Origin: Bythopirellula sp041737835
GTDB lineage: Bacteria > Planctomycetota > Planctomycetia > Pirellulales > Lacipirellulaceae
Assembly: GCA_041737835.1 (NCBI GenBank)
Contig: JBGSQY010000046.1
Length of the DNA stretch: 64,000 nucleotides
Reading direction: 5' to 3' (one strand)
Shown here piece by piece: positions 18,099 through 27,112 of the stretch. Every line of letters starts with the position of its first letter. Position 1 is the first letter of the stretch. The notes under the pieces were generated by a model that searched no databases, was not told the DNA's origin, and worked only from the letters and a program-made list of their open reading frames with translations. The translations under genes and the position numbers were made by a program.

Positions 18099-18124
18099 GA
18101 ATTGTTCATTGTCAGGAGGTCTTG

Positions 18125-19543
18125 ATGGCTTGTCCTCGAGTATGGCTTTTTGGCTTGATCGTAATCGCACTCACAACGATATCTTCAAAAGCTCAACCTG
18201 AAGAGAAGCCGGCGCCAGGGCCAACGCTCACTTTCGAGCAGATCCCCTACGAGCCTTCAGCTGAAAATCTGGCCGCCCGGGAGGAATTCCGCGACGACGA
18301 GTTTGGCATCTTCATTCACTGGGGCGTCTACAGCGTGCTGGGGCGTGGCGAATGGGTGATGAACAACGAAAAAATTCCGGCGGCGGAGTATGAGAAGCTC
18401 GCCAAGGAATTCAATCCCACGAAGTTCAATGCGGCGGAGTGGGTTTCGCTCTTCAAGAATGCGGGGGCGAAGTACATCGTCATCACGTCGAAGCATCACG
18501 ATGGCTTTGCGATGTTTGATGCCGAAACCGGGGATTGGGACATTGGCGATCGGACCGAATTTGGCCGCGATCCGTTGAAAGAACTTGCCGAGGAATGCGC
18601 CAAACAGGACATGAAGTTGTTCTTTTATCATTCGCATTTGGATTGGCGTCATCCCGAGTACTATCCCCGTGGCATGACGGGCCACGGATCGAAGAGGCCT
18701 GACGGCGGCGACTTTGAAAAGTACTTGGAATACATGGACGGTCAACTCGCCGAGTTGTTGGGCGGTCGGTATGGCGAGATCGGCGGCATCTGGTTCGATG
18801 GCTGGTGGGATCAGCAATCGAAAAGATTTGACGGCACGAAGGACGCCGACCCCAAGGCGACGCGGCTCGATTGGCAATTGCGGCGAACTTACGATTTGAT
18901 TCACAAATTGCAGCCGGCCTGCCTCATTGGCAACAACCATCACGTCGCGCCGTTTGCGGGCGAAGATTTTCAGATGTTCGAGCGTGACTTGCCTGGCCAG
19001 AACAAAGGGGGCCACAGCCCCGATGCAGTGATTGGCAAGTTGCCGCTTGAAACCTGCGACACGATCAATGGAGCGTGGGGCTACAACGCCGACGATAAGA
19101 ACTTCAAATCGCCGAAGGAATTGATTCACTATCTCGTGCGGGCGGCGGGAAATAATGCGAACTTCTTGCTGAACGTCGGCCCCAAGCCGGATGGCACGAT
19201 TGATGAAGAATCGAGCCAGCGACTATTGGCGATTGGCGAGTGGATGAAGAAGAATGCCGCGTCTGTGCGACCCACGCGCGGCGGACCAGTGAAACCGCAA
19301 GCGTGGGGTGCCAGCACACGGCATGGCGACACGATCTATTTGCACATTCTTGAGACGAATGGTGCAGTGGATGGTTGGCTCAAACTAACGGGAACCGAGG
19401 GAATGGAGGTTGATGAACTTTCGCACTTCCCTGATGGCAGTGCAGTACAAATTCGTCGAAACAGCAGGGGAGAGCTAGAAGTGAAACTCCCCGTTCAACG
19501 AGATGATATAGACATCATTCTGACGGGTAAAAGTCCGGCCTAA
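18125..19543 (+). CDS. Alpha-L-fucosidase, GH29, exported
   Basis: The enzyme hydrolyses terminal alpha-L-fucose. The 472-residue product starts at the ATG at 18125, which has AGGAGGT 5-7 bases upstream, followed by a signal peptide (WLFGLIVIALTTISSKA). GH29 features are clear: EFGIFIHWGVYSVLGRGEWV, KYIVITSKHHDGFAMFDA, SHLDWRHPEYYPRG, and the nucleophile aspartate in GGIWFDGWWD (about residue 225), then FERDLPG and NFLLNVGPKPDG. The C-terminal domain is the usual small beta domain. It is the last gene of the sugar cluster and follows the symporter. Retaining mechanism and fucose specificity come from family knowledge. Confidence 0.93.
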   Translation: MACPRVWLFGLIVIALTTISSKAQPEEKPAPGPTLTFEQIPYEPSAENLAAREEFRDDEFGIFIHWGVYSVLGRGEWVMNNEKIPAAEYEKLAKEFNPTKFNAAEWVSLFKNAGAKYIVITSKHHDGFAMFDAETGDWDIGDRTEFGRDPLKELAEECAKQDMKLFFYHSHLDWRHPEYYPRGMTGHGSKRPDGGDFEKYLEYMDGQLAELLGGRYGEIGGIWFDGWWDQQSKRFDGTKDADPKATRLDWQLRRTYDLIHKLQPACLIGNNHHVAPFAGEDFQMFERDLPGQNKGGHSPDAVIGKLPLETCDTINGAWGYNADDKNFKSPKELIHYLVRAAGNNANFLLNVGPKPDGTIDEESSQRLLAIGEWMKKNAASVRPTRGGPVKPQAWGASTRHGDTIYLHILETNGAVDGWLKLTGTEGMEVDELSHFPDGSAVQIRRNSRGELEVKLPVQRDDIDIILTGKSPA

Positions 19544-19922
19544 TCCCTGGTTTGTAAACAACCAGAGGTGATGCTTAGCGTTCAATGATTGGACGATCTC
19601 AGTCCAATCCATGGTCAGTCTACATTAGTAGTTTCGCAACTGGCTTTATTTGAACCAGCAATTGGCAGTCAGATGGTTGCACAAAATTCGAGCTTACACA
19701 GTACTTACGCATAGTTTTGTACGGTAATTGGACAGTTCAGCCAACTCGGTGCGAATTTCCATCTTTTTCCAATAATCGGCTCAGCATTTGCCAATCCAAA
19801 CGGTGCGCGAGTGTCGTATCTCTCGTAGTGCGTTTGAGGGGCAAGTATCTTTCTGCGCTCAGCAATGGTCGCTTCTTGACCATTTAATCTTAAGAATTTC
19901 ATCAGTGAGGGTGTCTACTGAC
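19544..19922. other. Intergenic gap downstream of the fucosidase gene
   Basis: This 379-bp gap has no convincing gene. An inverted repeat with perfect 8-base arms, GATTGGAC (19587-19594) and GTCCAATC (19602-19609), may be a weak transcription-stop hairpin, but no T-run follows. TTGACC at 19876 could be a -35 element for the next gene, without a good -10 box at the right distance. The sequence is more AT-rich than its neighbours. Confidence 0.4.
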
Positions 19923-20813
19923 ATGAAGAGAACATTATTTACGCTACTTAGCGTAGGCTTGTTAAGCCTATCAACATCTGCGTACGCCGTGACGATTTAC
20001 GGCGTGTCTGAAATTGGCGGCCAAACACTCGTGAGTTGGGATTCTGCTAACCCGACCGCTCTTCTTAATGGCTATAACATCAGCGGCTTGCAAAACAACG
20101 AGACAATCAAGGGAATCGATTTTCGTCCCTCGACCGGTGTCTTGTATGCTTTGGGAAGCACCAGTCGGCTTTATACTGTTGACGTGAACAGCGGTATGGC
20201 CACGGAAGTGCCACCCCCTGGCGTATTCACACCGACCTTGAATGGCTCGAATTTCGGCTTCGATTTCAATCCCGTGATTGATCGCATTCGCACGGTGTCG
20301 AACACGCGCAAGAATTATGTGCTGAATCCCAACGATGGCTCAGCAACCGGCGTCACGGATTTGTTCTACCCTGCCGGTGATCCTAATTTTGGTGTTTTCC
20401 CGAACGTCGAGTTCTCGGCCTATACAAACAGCTTCAATCCTGCTCCGATGACGACGCAGCTTTACGGTATCGACTCGAACCTCAACATCCTGGTTACCCA
20501 AGCCAATTCGGCGGGAACTTTGGGAACTGTTGGTCCACTGGGCGTCGACGTCACAGCCGTAGGTGGATTTGATCTTACGGGAGCAAATGTCGCTTACGCA
20601 GCACTGCTGCCCGCCGGTGCGTCTCAGTCACGGTTCTACAGTATCAATCTGCTGACTGGTGCCGCCACGGATTTGGGTGTTATCGATGGTGGTTTGATCA
20701 TTGGCTCGATGGCGGTTGGCCCTGACGGGCTTGTCCCGTTCGTGCCCGAGCCAACCTCAGTTGTTTTGCTAGGTATCGCATTGGTCGCTTCCTGCGGACG
20801 CCGGCGTGCCTAA
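19923..20813 (+). CDS. PEP-CTERM sorted exported protein with DUF4394-like body
   Basis: The 296-residue protein has a signal peptide (KRTLFTLLSVGLLSLSTSAYA) when started at the ATG at 19923; the longer open frame upstream looks non-coding. The body resembles DUF4394: IYGVSEIGGQTLVSWDS, IKGIDFRPSTGVLYALGS, LYTVDVNSG, FGFDFNPVIDRIRTVS and TTQLYGIDSNLNILV, suggesting a beta-propeller-like repeat. The C-terminus is a PEP-CTERM sorting signal: VPEP, a hydrophobic stretch (TSVVLLGIALVASC) and the basic end GRRRA. Family knowledge says an exosortase cleaves such signals; none is encoded here. A factor-independent terminator follows. Function unknown. Confidence 0.88.
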   Translation: MKRTLFTLLSVGLLSLSTSAYAVTIYGVSEIGGQTLVSWDSANPTALLNGYNISGLQNNETIKGIDFRPSTGVLYALGSTSRLYTVDVNSGMATEVPPPGVFTPTLNGSNFGFDFNPVIDRIRTVSNTRKNYVLNPNDGSATGVTDLFYPAGDPNFGVFPNVEFSAYTNSFNPAPMTTQLYGIDSNLNILVTQANSAGTLGTVGPLGVDVTAVGGFDLTGANVAYAALLPAGASQSRFYSINLLTGAATDLGVIDGGLIIGSMAVGPDGLVPFVPEPTSVVLLGIALVASCGRRRA

Positions 20814-20837
20814 GTAACAAATTCTTAGGGCATTTTA

Positions 20838-20873
20838 AACGGGCTCGACATTGCGTCGGGCCCGTTTTGTTTT
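20838..20873 (+). terminator. Factor-independent terminator after the PEP-CTERM gene
   Basis: Arms CGGGCTCGAC (20840-20849) and GTCGGGCCCG (20855-20864) form a 10-bp stem with one G-U pair and an ATTGC loop, followed by TTTTGTTTT. It lies 27 bases after the stop codon. Confidence 0.85.
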
Positions 20874-20994
20874 GATAATCTCAAAAAATGTTGAGCTTGG
20901 AGCATCCGTTGTGGTTTGAGGTTCGTAGTCCCACGGGGGTGTTCCGTAAGTTGCGTTAAGGGTTAATCTTTTTCGTTCGCAGGTCGTCACATCT

Positions 20995-21630
20995 ATGTCA
21001 GATGCGAACACTACTACCCTTGATACCGAGAGCCGTGGCGGATTGTTCGTCGTGGCGGTGGTTTTCTTGAGCTTGGCGTTCTTGGTGACGCTGGGGATTC
21101 AATTCGCTTGGTCGCGATTTGGGCCTGTCCCCTCAGCCAGAAATCTGGCAGCGGTCAGTTCCGAACAAATCGTGCAGCCTAAGCCCGACTTGAGTCCCGA
21201 CCAAGTCGTGGAGCTTCAGCTCAAGGGATTGGGTGAGTCCAACCCGGCACCGGGGATCATGCAATGCTTTGCGTTTGCCTCGCCGGAGAATAAGCAATCG
21301 ACGGGGCCGCTCACGCGCTTTGCGATGATGATGGAACGTCCCCCGTACGACGTTTTCTTGCACCGTCATTTGTTGCTGGTTGGCAAACCGGCGATTACGG
21401 GTGAGGAAGCCACGGTGATGGTCACGTTGCTCGACGAGCATGATGAAATCCGAGTGTTTCATTTTCATCTCACCAAGCAACATGGCGAGGCGATCGAAGG
21501 CTGCTGGATGACGGATGCCGTGTATCCCTTGCAGCAAATCACGACGCCAGCCGTAGGACAAGAGCCCACTGTGTGGCGAGCCCCTCAACATGACGGAACG
21601 CGCTGCGGATGGTGGGCCCACTATGGATAA
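20995..21630 (+). CDS. Membrane-anchored DUF4864-like protein
   Basis: The 211-residue protein has one N-terminal membrane segment (about 17-40, LFVVAVVFLSLAFLVTLGIQFAW) and an outer domain that resembles DUF4864: DQVVELQLKGL, PGIMQCFAFASPENKQSTGP, RFAMMM, HFHLTKQHGEAIEGCWMTD. The domain recalls the NTF2-like type of small ligand-binding or scaffold proteins; its role is not known. The start codon of the ECF sigma factor lies within its 3' end, so the two are translationally coupled and this protein may belong to the same signalling unit. A role as a sensor is inference from position only. Confidence 0.75.
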   Translation: MSDANTTTLDTESRGGLFVVAVVFLSLAFLVTLGIQFAWSRFGPVPSARNLAAVSSEQIVQPKPDLSPDQVVELQLKGLGESNPAPGIMQCFAFASPENKQSTGPLTRFAMMMERPPYDVFLHRHLLLVGKPAITGEEATVMVTLLDEHDEIRVFHFHLTKQHGEAIEGCWMTDAVYPLQQITTPAVGQEPTVWRAPQHDGTRCGWWAHYG

Positions 21631-22270
21631 GCCCGATCCCACCTCGAAGGCCGGTGAGGTGCATCTCACGGGATCTTTGCCGACAGACGACAAGTGCCAG
21701 CAAGACATTGCCTGGATGTCGGCTCTGCGGCATGGGGACGAAGCCGCGTTCTTGGAACTCTATCATGCCTACGGCGACCGCGTGTTAGCCGTGTGCTTGC
21801 GCGTGTTGCACGATCGACAACTTGCCGAGGATGTGCTATCAGAAGTTTTTTGGGAAATTTGGCGGCATCCTGACCGCTATGAAGCATCGAGAAGCACTCC
21901 GCAGACGTATCTCTTAATGGTAGCGCGCAGTCGGTCGATCGACCGACTGAGGGAAATCGCGCGCAGGGCACGTGTGTTAAACGCGGCGACCGAATCGGCG
22001 CGGGACGGCGACGGAATATTCCCAGACATTCCGCCCGAAACTGGCTTAGTACGCCAAGAGCAAAATCACTTGGTGCGCACGGCGCTTGATCATCTCGAGG
22101 ACAATCAGCGGCAGGTTTTGGAGTTAGCATTTTTTGGAGGCTTAAGTCATCAACAGATTGCCAAGCATTTGGACTCACCGTTGGGAACGGTCAAGAGTCG
22201 CATACGGCAAGGCTTGATTCATTTGCGCGCTAAACTTTCATCCACCTTTCCAGAGCGGTTTCGACCATGA
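21623..22270 (+). CDS. ECF-type RNA polymerase sigma factor
   Basis: The product has 215 residues from the ATG at 21623, or 226 from the ATG at 21590; both overlap the preceding gene. Sigma region 2 is seen in FLELYHAYGDRVLAVCLRVL, LAEDVLSEVFWEIW and the -10-recognition stretch TYLLMVARSRSIDRLRE. Region 4 is LEDNQRQVLELAFFGGLSHQQIAKHL then GTVKSRIRQGLIHLR (read as two motifs). Region 3 is absent, as in all ECF factors. The next gene overlaps by 4 bases (ATGA) and encodes its probable anti-sigma factor. The pairing with an RskA-like regulator resembles the SigK-type groups. The signal is unknown. Confidence 0.93.
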   Translation: MDKPDPTSKAGEVHLTGSLPTDDKCQQDIAWMSALRHGDEAAFLELYHAYGDRVLAVCLRVLHDRQLAEDVLSEVFWEIWRHPDRYEASRSTPQTYLLMVARSRSIDRLREIARRARVLNAATESARDGDGIFPDIPPETGLVRQEQNHLVRTALDHLEDNQRQVLELAFFGGLSHQQIAKHLDSPLGTVKSRIRQGLIHLRAKLSSTFPERFRP

Positions 22271-23037
22271 ATTGCCAAGACAGCAGGGAATTGCTGATTG
22301 AGTATTCGCTGGGTCAACTCGATCCGGCGCGAACGAGTGAGGTGCGTGCGCATCTCGCGAAAGGATGTCCTGTGTGTGCTGAACAATTAGCTGAGATTCA
22401 AAACTCGTGGGCGAGCTTGGCGGCCGGCTTGGAACCGGTGTCTCCTTCTCCCGGGGTCGAGAAGAAATTGTTGGCGATGATTCGCGGAGAAATCGCGCCA
22501 CCGGTTGAGCTCACGAATCGGCAAGAGCATCGCGAACGATCGCGGTTGTTGGCTTATATGTTGGCGGCATCACTTGTCGGTATTGCCGCGGGGGTCGTGG
22601 TTTGGAATTTCACACCGTTGGGAACTCAGTTCGGGAGTCGTGAAGTCGCCGTTGCCCCAGCAGATGCTTGGGGAGTGCCAGACGGGAGTGCTGATAAACC
22701 AGGTTTTCAAACCGTGGCGCTCGAGCCCATAGCCGAGCAAAAGGGTGTTCAGGTGGCAATTGTCATGAACCAAGCCACCCGGCAATGGCATGTGATTGGC
22801 TCCGGACTTCCGGAAGTTGTCACGGGTGAGCATTATCAGCTTTGGTTGGAAACTAAGTCCAAGCAATTCTTGCCCGTCGAGCAACTCACGGTCGATCACA
22901 AGGGCCACGGCGGCGTGATCATTGATTTGCCGAAGGAGCACGCGAATCAGTTGGCGGGGGTGTGGCTGACAGTCGAGAAAGTCGAAGAACCAGCGCAACC
23001 CTCGCAGCAAGTGTTATTTCACGCCGCGATCAAATAA
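22267..23037 (+). CDS. RskA-like transmembrane anti-sigma factor with zinc-binding ZAS motif
   Basis: The 256-residue protein should hold the upstream sigma factor inactive at the membrane. An N-terminal cytoplasmic anti-sigma domain contains the zinc motif H..(A)KGCPVC (H-x3-C-x2-C, about residues 28-37). A single membrane helix follows (about 95-118, LLAYMLAASLVGIAAGVVVW), then a periplasmic RskA-like domain (VQVAIVMNQATRQWHVIGSG, GEHYQLWLE, VWLTVEK). The start ATG overlaps the sigma-factor stop as ATGA, a classic coupling. Release of the sigma factor by regulated proteolysis is known for related pairs; nothing here shows which protease acts. Confidence 0.9.
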   Translation: MNCQDSRELLIEYSLGQLDPARTSEVRAHLAKGCPVCAEQLAEIQNSWASLAAGLEPVSPSPGVEKKLLAMIRGEIAPPVELTNRQEHRERSRLLAYMLAASLVGIAAGVVVWNFTPLGTQFGSREVAVAPADAWGVPDGSADKPGFQTVALEPIAEQKGVQVAIVMNQATRQWHVIGSGLPEVVTGEHYQLWLETKSKQFLPVEQLTVDHKGHGGVIIDLPKEHANQLAGVWLTVEKVEEPAQPSQQVLFHAAIK

Positions 23038-23081
23038 AGATGTGACTCGTCTGGTCGCCAGCCGGGGACTACACTTGGGGC

Positions 23082-23768
23082 ATGCCTGAACCCAGTTACT
23101 GCCGCCCGCTTGCCTTTCATCGTTTTGTCTCTGCGCTGCCTCAGATCGACACGGCGGAGGGACTATTTCGCGCGGCCTTTGCAATCTCACTGCATGAGCG
23201 CCCCGAGGCCGAATTCGGGGAAGCGGAATCAATTGTCAACCAACTTAGCGAAGCAGTGCGGCAGCGGGTGCGATCCGCTAATCCCCAGGCGCTCTTAGCG
23301 CATTTGCATGACGTGCTCTTTGAAGTCTTCGGCTTGCGCGGCAACACGCGCGATTATTACAACCCCGCCAACAGTTATCTGGGAGACGTACTGAGAAGCC
23401 GGCAGGGCCTGCCTATCGTCTTGGTATTGATCTATAAGCGAGTGGCAGAGCCGCTAGGGCTCGTTGTGCATGGCATCAATTCGCCCGGGCATTTTCTCGC
23501 GGAAGTGTCGACCGAACGGCCCAATGAAAAATCGATGTTCGTCGATCCATTTTTTGGCGGTGGAATTTTGACCGCTGAAGAAGTTTTTGAGCGAATAAGT
23601 CAAGCCACCGGGCAAGCGGTGATTCCCTCCCCTGCCCTACTGTCTCGTGCGACCCCCGAACAATGGCTGGCGCGAATGCTGGCCAACCTGCAAGCGGCCT
23701 TTTCCGCGGCGGGACAGGAACGCAACGTGTATGCCATGCAGGAGCTTTTTGCGCTGATTGAGCAGTGA
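23082..23768 (+). CDS. SirB1-family (transglutaminase-like) protein
   Basis: The 228-residue protein carries the SirB1/Transglut_core2 pattern: YNPANSYLGDVLRSRQGLPI, VLVLIYKRVAEPLGLVVHGI and SPGHFLAEV, with a later FVDPFFGGGILTAEE. In this fold the Cys of the transglutaminase triad is usually not kept; here the position before LPIVL is Gly, so enzymatic activity is doubtful, while the His of PGHF is kept. No signal peptide is present. A small leucine-rich helical tail (MLANLQAAFSAAGQERNVYAM) resembles the C-terminal repeat region of this family. The gene is separate from the sigma operon by 44 bases. Its role is unknown. Confidence 0.82.
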   Translation: MPEPSYCRPLAFHRFVSALPQIDTAEGLFRAAFAISLHERPEAEFGEAESIVNQLSEAVRQRVRSANPQALLAHLHDVLFEVFGLRGNTRDYYNPANSYLGDVLRSRQGLPIVLVLIYKRVAEPLGLVVHGINSPGHFLAEVSTERPNEKSMFVDPFFGGGILTAEEVFERISQATGQAVIPSPALLSRATPEQWLARMLANLQAAFSAAGQERNVYAMQELFALIEQ

Positions 23769-23855
23769 TTCGCTCGAAATACGAATGCAGGGTAAAATGC
23801 AAAGACTCACCGCTGCCCCCTTCGACGGAACTTTTCTTTGACGGAACTTTTGATC

Positions 23856-25652
23856 GTGCCTTGTGTCCGCCGGCTTATCATTTGTGTCGTGCTCTTGCTG
23901 GCGGGATGGTTGAGCAGCGGAATTTCCATGGTTTTGGCCGACGTGGCGGTGCTGAGCAATCGCACGGGGCGAGAACTTGTGGTCGAGATTATGCCGGGCG
24001 TGGGCGCGGCGAAGCAAATGGCAATCGCCAGCGGCGAATCACGGCCTGTGTTCTTTCAAGGTTTCGCACGGGTGCGGTTTGGCGATCAGTTCACGTCGCA
24101 ATCTTATGAACTGGCCCCCAAGGCCGCCTACTTTTTTGCCCCCGATGCCGACGGGCAAACTCTGCGTATGGAACGCATCGGTTTCGGGCCCAGCGATTCC
24201 GAACCGCTCAAGCCCGTGCCGTTTGATCCCAATCAAAAGTTGAGTGAAGGCTCGGTCACGGTGCCGATCAAAATCGCGGTTGATGACGACGAGCCCACGC
24301 ATCGCACGGTCTGGGAGCCGCGACTGCGTGACCGTGTTGCCAAGGCTTCGCAAATTCTTGAACAGCATTGCGGTGTGAAACTTGAAATCGTGGATGTGGC
24401 AACGTGGGAGTCGAACAATCAGATTCGTGATTTCTCGCGCTCGATGCGAGAATTTGAACGCGCCGTGCCCGCCACACCGACTCAGTTGGTAATTGGTTTC
24501 AGCAGCCAATATGACTTTTCCGTGGGACCGATGCACTTGGGAGGCAGCCGCGGGCCATTGCATCCTTACATCTTGCTTAAAGAGCGTGCGCCCAATACCC
24601 AGGAGGCGGAAAAGCTTGAGCTCTTGGTTCATGAGCTGAGCCATTTTCTAGGGGCATCTCATAGCCCCGAGCCGAATAGCGTGATGCGGCCAATGCTCAC
24701 CATCAGTCAATTGCGATCTACAGGGGCAAAGATTTATATCGATCCGGTAAATGTGCTGCTGATGTCGCTGATGGCCGACGAAATGCGACAGAATAAGGTC
24801 AAGACTTTCGCCGAAGTTTCGCAACCGACGAAGGACCGCATGCTGGAAATTTATCGCGTGTTGCAACAAGCATTGCCGAACGACCCGGCGGCGATTATTT
24901 ATCAAAGGTTGCTTGGCACTTCGAATGCGCCACAACTGGCGATGGAAGTCCGCGAGATATTGAGTCAACTCACGCAGTTCGCGCGGCTCGAACAAGCGCG
25001 TGCCGAGAAAGCTGGAGTGAAAATTCCGGGCGACGATCTCACGGCGAGTTATGTGCGTGAGGCCGCGGTCATCGCTGCTGATCTGCAATCACCCACCGCG
25101 GCGAAATCGATGTTGCTCGCGTTGGGAGTTTTCTTCGATGGCGTGAGTACGCTGCGAGCGTTTCCCGGAACGAGCAGTTTGGTTTCGCAATTGGAAACCG
25201 ACGAACAACGTCGCACGCGGATCGGTGTGCTGGGACATCCCACGATGCGCGATCGGCCAGATCTCGCCAAACATTTCTTTGTTTCCGCTCACCTAGCCGC
25301 AACGATGGGGGGCAGTGCCGCGCGGGGCATGGGCCTCATGAAAGAAACTCTTGATGCGCAAGGGGGCTCGGGATTCAGCTTCGCCGACATGGCCGCCAAT
25401 CGCGCGGGGATCGTGTTTGCAGAGAAGCTGCTTGCGAATGAGCTGACATTGGACGAGCTGACCAATTCCTTTGTGGTTGGTAATTTCATCCCCGAAATTG
25501 GTGAACTTGTAGAAGGTTTGCAGGGTGGCGATTTACAATCGCATCTTAAAAAAGCGGAGACTAATCTCTCTGCGGAATTGGATCAAATCGAACAGCGCAT
25601 CCTCGATCTTCCGATTTATCAAAAAACGATTCGGAATTCTCGACAGCCGTGA
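23856..25652 (+). CDS. Exported metzincin-like zinc metalloprotease of unknown function
   Basis: The product has 598 residues from a GTG at 23856; a TTG at 23838 is the alternative. An 11-base direct duplication (GACGGAACTTT) lies around these starts. The N-terminus looks like a signal peptide (LIICVVLLLAGWLSSGISMVLA). The key feature is HELSHFLGASH at about residue 260-270, the HExxHxxGxxH zinc site of metzincins, followed by SVMRPM, which could be the Met-turn. Residues upstream (TVWEPRLRDRVAKASQILEQ, then VDVATW) fit the matrixin layout. A long alpha-helical C-terminal half (about 300-598) is unlike known matrixins and may hold substrate-binding or regulatory functions. I cannot name a subfamily. 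Confidence 0.7.
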   Translation: MPCVRRLIICVVLLLAGWLSSGISMVLADVAVLSNRTGRELVVEIMPGVGAAKQMAIASGESRPVFFQGFARVRFGDQFTSQSYELAPKAAYFFAPDADGQTLRMERIGFGPSDSEPLKPVPFDPNQKLSEGSVTVPIKIAVDDDEPTHRTVWEPRLRDRVAKASQILEQHCGVKLEIVDVATWESNNQIRDFSRSMREFERAVPATPTQLVIGFSSQYDFSVGPMHLGGSRGPLHPYILLKERAPNTQEAEKLELLVHELSHFLGASHSPEPNSVMRPMLTISQLRSTGAKIYIDPVNVLLMSLMADEMRQNKVKTFAEVSQPTKDRMLEIYRVLQQALPNDPAAIIYQRLLGTSNAPQLAMEVREILSQLTQFARLEQARAEKAGVKIPGDDLTASYVREAAVIAADLQSPTAAKSMLLALGVFFDGVSTLRAFPGTSSLVSQLETDEQRRTRIGVLGHPTMRDRPDLAKHFFVSAHLAATMGGSAARGMGLMKETLDAQGGSGFSFADMAANRAGIVFAEKLLANELTLDELTNSFVVGNFIPEIGELVEGLQGGDLQSHLKKAETNLSAELDQIEQRILDLPIYQKTIRNSRQP

Positions 25653-25796
25653 GTTCCTCCGGCTTGGGGCAATTGCTGCTTCGATCTGAGGCGGCTAGAA
25701 TGCGGAATTCTGGCATTATTTTGCGCCCTAGGTAAGCTGCGAAGCCGACCAGGAAGCGGTAGGATTTGTGTTTTTGCCGAACCGGAATTCTCGAAT

Positions 25797-27101
25797 ATGA
25801 CTCGTCCCCGAAATCTTATCGTGGCCCAAAGTGGCGGACCCAGTTGCGTTATCAACAGCACGTTGCGCGGCATCGTCGAAGCAGCGCGTGATTCAGCCAG
25901 CGTCGGCACGATTTACGGTGGGCATCACGGCATTGAAGGAGTCTTGAAGGAAGAGTTGATCGACCTGACGGCCCAATCGCCTGAAGAAATCGCCCTGCTC
26001 CGCTATACACCCGCCGCGGGCTCGATTGGCACCTGTCGTTATAAGCTTAAGGATTGGCAGAACGAAGATTTCGACCGAATGATGGAAATCTTCAAGGCCC
26101 ACGACATCGGTTACTTCGTTTACATCGGCGGCAACGATTCGATGGACACCGCCAACAAGGTGGCCAAGCTCGCCAACGAACGCGGATTGGATATGGTGGG
26201 GATCGGTGCCCCCAAGACGATCGACAACGACGTCGGCGACAGCGAATTCAAGTTGATCGATCACACCCCCGGTTATGGTTCGTGTGCTAAATACTGGATG
26301 CACATGGTGCAGAACGCGAACGAAGAGAACGCCGGTTCTTCGCCGGCTGATCCCGTGCTGGTGTTGCAAGCGATGGGTCGCAAGATTGGTTACATCCCCG
26401 CCGCCGCGCGGTTGGCCGATCCGAAACGAGAAATGCCCCTGCAAATCTATCTCGCCGAGCGGAAGTTCACGCTTGAGCAGATCGCCGATAACGTGAACGA
26501 ACAACTCAAACGGGACGGACGCGTGATGCTCGTGGTGAGCGAAGGCTTGGACGTGGGCGACATTGGGGCGGTGAAAGATTCGTTTGGACATACGTCGTTC
26601 AGTGCGAGCCAGATCAGCGTCGCGCAGATCATAACCAACTATCTCAACTCGAAGGGTTTGGCTGCCAAGGGTGCCGCACGTTGCAATGTTTCGGGCACCG
26701 ACCAACGCAACTCGATTGGCTATGCGTCGGAAGTCGATCTCGACGAAGCCTACGAAGTGGGGGTGAAAGCTCTGGAACTTGCTGACAAGGGCCAGAGCGG
26801 CTTCATGTCGACGATCCTACGGAAGCCGGGGCCGAAGTATGGTGTGACGTATGACAAGGTGCCGCTTCCCGAAGTGGCCAACAGCGAACGGACCTTCCCC
26901 GACAAATGGATCCTGCCGAGCGGCATTGATGTGAGCGACGAGTTCTTGGCTTACTGCCAACCGCTCGTTGGCGACACGATGGCGCAACTTCCGATGGAAG
27001 ATGGTCGGCAGAGGCTCGCGCGGATCAAGCCGATCTTCGCCGAGCAAAAGCTGGCGAAGTATGTTCCCCAGGCGGACCGCATGAAGGCCCCAGGCAAATA
27101 A
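25797..27101 (+). CDS. pfp: Pyrophosphate-dependent 6-phosphofructokinase (first copy)
   Basis: The 434-residue protein phosphorylates fructose 6-phosphate, probably with pyrophosphate. It has the PFK fold: AQSGGPSCVINSTLRGIVEA at the N-terminus, the active-site loop GIGAPKTIDNDVGDSEF and IGGNDSMDTANKVAKLA. Two markers point to pyrophosphate use: Lys in PKTIDND (Gly in ATP-dependent enzymes) and Asp after GGN, where ATP enzymes have Gly. AMGRKIGYIPAAARLADP matches the substrate-binding MGR region. A second PFK with similar markers is encoded at 37.4-38.7 kb, with an inorganic pyrophosphatase beside that one. The phosphoryl donor is inferred from motifs only. Confidence 0.9.
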   Translation: MTRPRNLIVAQSGGPSCVINSTLRGIVEAARDSASVGTIYGGHHGIEGVLKEELIDLTAQSPEEIALLRYTPAAGSIGTCRYKLKDWQNEDFDRMMEIFKAHDIGYFVYIGGNDSMDTANKVAKLANERGLDMVGIGAPKTIDNDVGDSEFKLIDHTPGYGSCAKYWMHMVQNANEENAGSSPADPVLVLQAMGRKIGYIPAAARLADPKREMPLQIYLAERKFTLEQIADNVNEQLKRDGRVMLVVSEGLDVGDIGAVKDSFGHTSFSASQISVAQIITNYLNSKGLAAKGAARCNVSGTDQRNSIGYASEVDLDEAYEVGVKALELADKGQSGFMSTILRKPGPKYGVTYDKVPLPEVANSERTFPDKWILPSGIDVSDEFLAYCQPLVGDTMAQLPMEDGRQRLARIKPIFAEQKLAKYVPQADRMKAPGK

Positions 27102-27112
27102 AGATAAGAATA

